Origin: JABWCQ01 sp964587105
GTDB taxonomy: Bacteria > Electryoneota > RPQS01
Reading direction: 5' to 3'
Assembly: GCA_964587105.1 (NCBI GenBank)
Contig: CAZPKG010000001.1
Location: forward strand, 262,916-326,915
Length of the DNA stretch: 64,000 nt
In this document: positions 60,308-64,000 of the stretch, piece by piece
How positions within the stretch are numbered: position 1 is the stretch's first letter
How the letters are laid out: each line of letters opens with the position of its first letter
Program-made: the position numbers and the translations under genes
The notes under the pieces: model-generated
Told to the model about the DNA's origin: nothing
Databases searched by the model: none
What the model saw: the letters and a program-made list of their open reading frames with translations, nothing else

Positions 60308-61171
60308 ATGATTCTCGGGATCATGGGCAATTCAGCCAAGCCGAAATTCGAGCCTACTGTATCAAGCTTTGTTGGGCTTTTGCGGGAACGGGGAATCAAG
60401 TTTCTGTTCGATGATGAGAACCGGCATTTGATGCACCTGAATCCGTCGGAACTCGCTCCGCATAACTCGCTCGGTCGCGATGCGGATATTGTATTGAGTT
60501 TTGGAGGAGACGGAACGCTGCTGCATACCGCCGCCGCAGTCGCACCATTCGGTAAACCGATTCTCGGAATCAATCTCGGTCCCGGCTTAGGCTACATGAC
60601 GGACTTAGAATCGTCAAATTTACACGAACGGCTGAACGACATCTTGACCGGCAACTACGCTATCGAAGAGCGCATGATGATTCAGGCGATCTCGGAGCAT
60701 GAGAACAGAGTTTATCATGCGCTCAATGATTTTGTCATCGGACAGCATGAAGTTTCACGCACGCAAGCCTTTCAAGTTTTTATTGACGGCACGCCTGCAG
60801 CAAACTATCGTGCAGACGGCTTGATCGTCGCCTCACCGACAGGCTCGACCGCCTATTCGCTCTCAGCCGGCGGCCCGATTATTGAGCCGACCTTGCAGAC
60901 GATTATCGTTACGCCGATTTGTCCGCATACATTGACCATGCGGCCACTCGCAATCGCGGATCATCGCACAGTCACGATCCGTTCCAGAGGCAAAGGGATA
61001 TTAACTGCCGATGGCGAGCACGCCCGCTCGCTCGAGGTGGGTGAACAGGTATTCGTGCGCAAGTCTCCGCAATCCGCAAAACTTGTAAATATCCAGCGTC
61101 GTGACTTCTATCAAGTTCTGCGCGACAAACTGAATTGGGGCGCCGCGCCCGATTTCTCCGACGAATTATAA
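60308..61171 (+). CDS. nadK: NAD kinase
   Basis: Phosphorylates NAD to NADP. The GGDGT motif is at residues 66-70 (SFGGDGTLLHT), with the downstream GINLGPGLGYMTDLE and the Gly-rich DGLIVASPTGSTAYSLSAGGPI. 287 aa is normal. The usual LGFLT segment reads LGYMT. Co-transcribed with the xse and ftsY genes. Confidence 0.96.
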   Translation: MILGIMGNSAKPKFEPTVSSFVGLLRERGIKFLFDDENRHLMHLNPSELAPHNSLGRDADIVLSFGGDGTLLHTAAAVAPFGKPILGINLGPGLGYMTDLESSNLHERLNDILTGNYAIEERMMIQAISEHENRVYHALNDFVIGQHEVSRTQAFQVFIDGTPAANYRADGLIVASPTGSTAYSLSAGGPIIEPTLQTIIVTPICPHTLTMRPLAIADHRTVTIRSRGKGILTADGEHARSLEVGEQVFVRKSPQSAKLVNIQRRDFYQVLRDKLNWGAAPDFSDEL

Positions 61172-61177
61172 GGCTCC

Positions 61178-62101
61178 ATGGGACTCTTCGACAAACTCAA
61201 ACAAGCGCTCACAAAAACCCGTGAAGCCATCACGGACAAACTTGCTGCTGTCTTCAAACCCGGCCGCAAGTTGGACAAAGCCCTGTTGCAAGAGCTTGAA
61301 GATGTTCTGCTGTCTGCAGACGTTGGTTTGGAAACGACTGAGTATTTGATAGATCAACTGAAGGAAGCGGGCCGTAAAGCGGGACCAGAAGCCGACGCCG
61401 ATTCATTGCTTCGACAGGAAGTTGTCAAACTTCTGAAAGGGGCTGAAGGAACTCCACCGCCGTCAGGCAATCCGCACGTAGTGTTGATTGTGGGCGTTAA
61501 CGGCACGGGAAAAACCACAAGCATAGGCAAATTGGGGAAGTACCTTACAACGCAAGGCAAATCCGTGATGTTTGCGGCCGCAGATACGTTTCGAGCCGCA
61601 GCGATCGACCAGCTTCAGATTTGGGGTGAGCGCAGCAATATCACTGTCATTGCGGGTGAACCCAACGGAGACAGCGCCGCCGTTGCCGTAGACGCATTGC
61701 AGGCCGCGCAGAGCCGTGGGGTGGAGGTTTTGCTCGTGGACACGGCAGGACGTCTGCACAACAAGAGCAATTTGATGCAGGAACTGGAAAAAGTTTCGCG
61801 CGTGTTAAATAAGCGTTCCTCAGGCGCTCCGCATGAAGTCTTGCTCGTTCTCGATGCCACCACCGGGCAAAACGGACTAAATCAAGCGCGCGAATTCACG
61901 CGTACTGCCGGCGTCACTGGATTGATTCTTACTAAGATCGACGGCACTGCCAAAGGCGGCGTTGCCCTGGCCATCGCGAGGACGATGAACATTCCGATCC
62001 GTTACGTCGGCTTTGGTGAAGCGCTGGATGACTTCGACGTCTTTGACGCAGAGAAATTCGCGCAAAGTCTATTAGGCGAGCGTGCCGAGGCGGAAGCATA
62101 G
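61178..62101 (+). CDS. ftsY: Signal recognition particle receptor FtsY
   Basis: GTPase receptor docking the SRP-ribosome complex to the membrane. The A domain is short; the NG domain begins MGLFDKLKQALTKTREAI. G1 is GVNGTGKTT (106-114), then DTFRAAAIDQL, DTAGRLHNKSNLM, TKIDGTAKGG and the C-terminal FGEALDDFDVFD. 307 aa. Six bases separate it from nadK. Confidence 0.96.
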   Translation: MGLFDKLKQALTKTREAITDKLAAVFKPGRKLDKALLQELEDVLLSADVGLETTEYLIDQLKEAGRKAGPEADADSLLRQEVVKLLKGAEGTPPPSGNPHVVLIVGVNGTGKTTSIGKLGKYLTTQGKSVMFAAADTFRAAAIDQLQIWGERSNITVIAGEPNGDSAAVAVDALQAAQSRGVEVLLVDTAGRLHNKSNLMQELEKVSRVLNKRSSGAPHEVLLVLDATTGQNGLNQAREFTRTAGVTGLILTKIDGTAKGGVALAIARTMNIPIRYVGFGEALDDFDVFDAEKFAQSLLGERAEAEA

Positions 62102-62103
62102 GC

Positions 62104-62574
62104 ATGTTGCCGCACCTACCTGCCGGACGCGTCGTTATTATTCGCTCGCGTTATCATGAAACAATCACCGGAGCTTTGCTAACAGGCGCGCTTGCCGAAT
62201 TGCGCGAGCAAGGCGTTACCGACTCGCAAATTGACGTCATCGAAGTCCCCGGCGCTTTCGAGCTGCCTGCCGCTGCGGCGCGTGTGGCAAAGCGTCTGTC
62301 CGTCGAGGCAATCATAGCAATCGGCGCGGTTGTACGAGGCGAGACGCCGCACTTTGATTTCATCTGTCAAGCCTGCGCGAACGGTTTGTCGCGTATTGCC
62401 GAAAACACAGGCAAGCCTGTCGCTTTCGGAGTCATTACTTCCAACACCGTCGAGCAAGCGTTCGAGCGAGCAGGCGGGCGAGTTGGCAACAAAGGTCAAG
62501 AAGCGGCGCGCGCCGCACTCGAACTATTTTCCGCATTGAAACAATGGGAGCAGCAGCAAGCATCAGGCTCGTAA
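62104..62574 (+). CDS. ribH: 6,7-dimethyl-8-ribityllumazine synthase
   Basis: Penultimate step of riboflavin synthesis. The 156-residue protein shows EVPGAFELPAAA, IGAVVRGETPHFDFI (with the catalytic His) and FGVITSNTVEQAFERAGG, all classical. It starts two bases after the ftsY stop. Confidence 0.96.
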   Translation: MLPHLPAGRVVIIRSRYHETITGALLTGALAELREQGVTDSQIDVIEVPGAFELPAAAARVAKRLSVEAIIAIGAVVRGETPHFDFICQACANGLSRIAENTGKPVAFGVITSNTVEQAFERAGGRVGNKGQEAARAALELFSALKQWEQQQASGS

Positions 62575-62605
62575 CTCTTTCTTCGGTCAATCATGAGGGC
62601 ATGAC

Positions 62606-64000
62606 ATGCCGCTGCTAATCGCGCTGCTTGCGCTAATTTACGTTTCCCCCGCTTCCGCGAATCCGTTTCGCTGGACAACCTATACCTCCGGCTCAAACGT
62701 CCGTGACCTCCTCGTCACGCCGGACGGTTTGTGGCTCGGCACTTCAGGTGGACTTGTAGCTTTCGATCCTGTCTCAGGAGATTTCGAAATCTACAACAAC
62801 ACACGAGGGCTGGCGATGAATGCAACCGTCGGATTGGGAGCCGACGCTCAAGGCTGGATCTGGATTGTCGCACCGGACGGTAGAATTACGCGTTTGAATC
62901 CCGTTACCGGCCAAACGAAAGTTATCTCGGACTTGCAGGACGAGATTTTTGAAGTCTCCTCGATCGTGAAGGTCGGGGAGGAAATGTTTTTGGGGGCAAA
63001 TAACGGAATCTACCGCTTTGCATATTACTCGATTGTTGATAACTATCGAGTAAGCGAGCGCGTGCGCGTGCTGGGTAACTTCCCAACGGGCATCGCCGTG
63101 AAGGACATGGTTGCGCTCGACGGTTATCTCTATGCGGCAACGGTCGCAGGTCTGGCGCGGGCGCCACTGACGTCACAGCAATTCTCCGCACCGGCTTCTT
63201 GGACTGATTACACTATCGCCGACGGATTGCCAGCGAACAACGTAATGGGCTTGGGTGTGCAAGGCAATTCAACTCTCTGGATAACCACGCAAACAAGCAC
63301 GGCAACCTTCAACGGCTTGACATTCGGAACCCCGATCTCCGCACCTGAGGCGTTTCTATCTTTGGCCGAGTATCAGAACGGAATGATCGCTGCCAGTGAA
63401 AGCATGCTCTATCGCCTGCAAGATGGCGCGTGGGTGTCCGCCGGAGTCGGTCAGTCCGGTATTTCAGCTTTGGTCAATGTCTCCTTGGATGGCGAACCTG
63501 TGCTTGCTGTCGGTATTGCCGATCAATTAGAACGTGCGGGCGGCGTGCGCTTCTTCGATGGTCAAAATCTCTCACCTGTCCTTGCCCCGCGCGGGATTGG
63601 CGGCAATTCAGTCAATACCGTCGAGTATGATAAGTTCGGCAATCTATGGGTTGGCACGAGTGGTTCCCGCATCGGCGTGTCTAAATTCTCGGATGAGGTT
63701 TGGACTTCCTACACTCGCAGTGATTCACTCTCCGGTCAATATTGGCTTTTTGGCCCGCGATCTTCTGTCGCCGACAATTTTGGCGGAATGTGGTTTGGTT
63801 CAGATGGTGGCGGAGTGCTGTATTTTGACGGCGCAACTTTTCACAGTTACAATCCCGTTGAAGCTGCCGGATTTGACTCGGATGGGGCGCGTCTTACGGG
63901 AATACCCGGCTCCCCCACCTATTGCGAGGCAAGAGTCGGTCGATATTTGGACGGGAGTATTCTCATTACCAACCGGCTTGCGACCGTGCCTCGAACTGTT
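62606..64000 (+). CDS. Secreted beta-propeller (two-component-regulator-propeller-like) protein, truncated by window edge
   Basis: The frame is open from the ATG 62606 to the last base (465 codons), so the 3' end is outside. GAGGG lies six bases upstream. A signal peptide (MPLLIALLALIYVSPASA) is followed by propeller blades with repeated WxGTSGG-type ends: GLWLGTSGGLVAFDP, GEEMFLGANNGIYRF, NLWVGTSGSRIGVSKF, GMWFGSDGGGVLYFD. These match the Reg_prop repeats in the outer domains of hybrid sensors and of FCB secreted proteins. What follows the propeller (kinase, sorting domain or nothing) cannot be seen here. Confidence 0.85.
   Translation, partial: MPLLIALLALIYVSPASANPFRWTTYTSGSNVRDLLVTPDGLWLGTSGGLVAFDPVSGDFEIYNNTRGLAMNATVGLGADAQGWIWIVAPDGRITRLNPVTGQTKVISDLQDEIFEVSSIVKVGEEMFLGANNGIYRFAYYSIVDNYRVSERVRVLGNFPTGIAVKDMVALDGYLYAATVAGLARAPLTSQQFSAPASWTDYTIADGLPANNVMGLGVQGNSTLWITTQTSTATFNGLTFGTPISAPEAFLSLAEYQNGMIAASESMLYRLQDGAWVSAGVGQSGISALVNVSLDGEPVLAVGIADQLERAGGVRFFDGQNLSPVLAPRGIGGNSVNTVEYDKFGNLWVGTSGSRIGVSKFSDEVWTSYTRSDSLSGQYWLFGPRSSVADNFGGMWFGSDGGGVLYFDGATFHSYNPVEAAGFDSDGARLTGIPGSPTYCEARVGRYLDGSILITNRLATVPRTV

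Noticed and set aside
1..64000. CRISPR arrays, insertion sequences, prophage or integrative elements
   Set aside because: No spaced direct repeats, transposase or integrase frames, or target-site duplications were seen. Gene content and codon style are uniform across the window.

Overview
This is a gene-dense, single-chromosome-style bacterial window of roughly 50% GC. It holds about 55 protein genes, two tRNAs and several clear intrinsic terminators. I see no insertion sequence, prophage or CRISPR array. Promoters read as classical -35/-10 pairs with 17-bp spacers (secD, tRNA-Leu, the XRE regulator, yggS, ispB). Shine-Dalgarno sites are common, and GTG and TTG starts are frequent. A 31-residue AURKAIP1/COX24-like basic protein, a DksA-like protein with half of its zinc cysteines, and secreted proteases rich in Ig-like modules recall the FCB superphylum. 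The promoter and SD style argues against Bacteroidota proper. My inference is an uncultivated FCB-lineage Gram-negative (outer-membrane barrels, TolC, lipoproteins); this is not proven by the window.

Layout. (1) 0.1-16.9 kb, minus strand: a TPR protein, CCA-adding enzyme and TolC; then, from its own promoter, polyprenyl synthase, a partial mannose-family PTS (IIC, IID, HPr, EI), glucose/mannose-phosphate isomerase, a sugar-nucleotide transferase, metK, ahcY, a lipoprotein and an outer-membrane barrel. (2) 17.1-25.9 kb, plus: three secreted enzymes (S8 protease, M14 carboxypeptidase, gamma-glutamyltranspeptidase). (3) 26-34.8 kb, plus: a leaderless XRE regulator, a partner-switching set (two STAS proteins, GAF-PP2C phosphatase, HATPase kinase), coaD, a degenerate PdxJ-like protein, a GT39-like membrane glycosyltransferase, tryptophanase, a HAD phosphatase and fructose-1,6-bisphosphatase. 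(4) 34.9-36 kb: an MFS transporter. (5) 36.2-42 kb, plus: tRNA-Leu, tig, clpP, clpX, an outer-membrane protein and rsmE. (6) 42.1-55.9 kb, minus: a FlgM-like small protein, HD-GYP phosphodiesterase, tRNA-Lys, purA, secD-secF, then a long operon yggS-divIVA-punA-HEPN-MNT-ileS-dksA-like-lspA-rluD. (7) 56.2-64 kb, plus: LysM lytic transglycosylase, HU-type protein, the 31-aa ribosomal-type protein, xseA-xseB, nadK, ftsY, ribH and a truncated beta-propeller protein at the right edge.

Together the secreted proteases, GGT, tryptophanase and FBPase fit a peptide- and amino-acid-using, gluconeogenic life style. The most unusual items are a PdxJ homologue stripped of its catalytic motifs, a HEPN-MNT toxin-antitoxin pair embedded in a translation/nucleoside operon, a leaderless regulator with a dyad over its -35, a tandem STAS pair with one altered phospho-site, and a recurrent arrangement in which intrinsic terminator hairpins sit directly on the start of the next gene.
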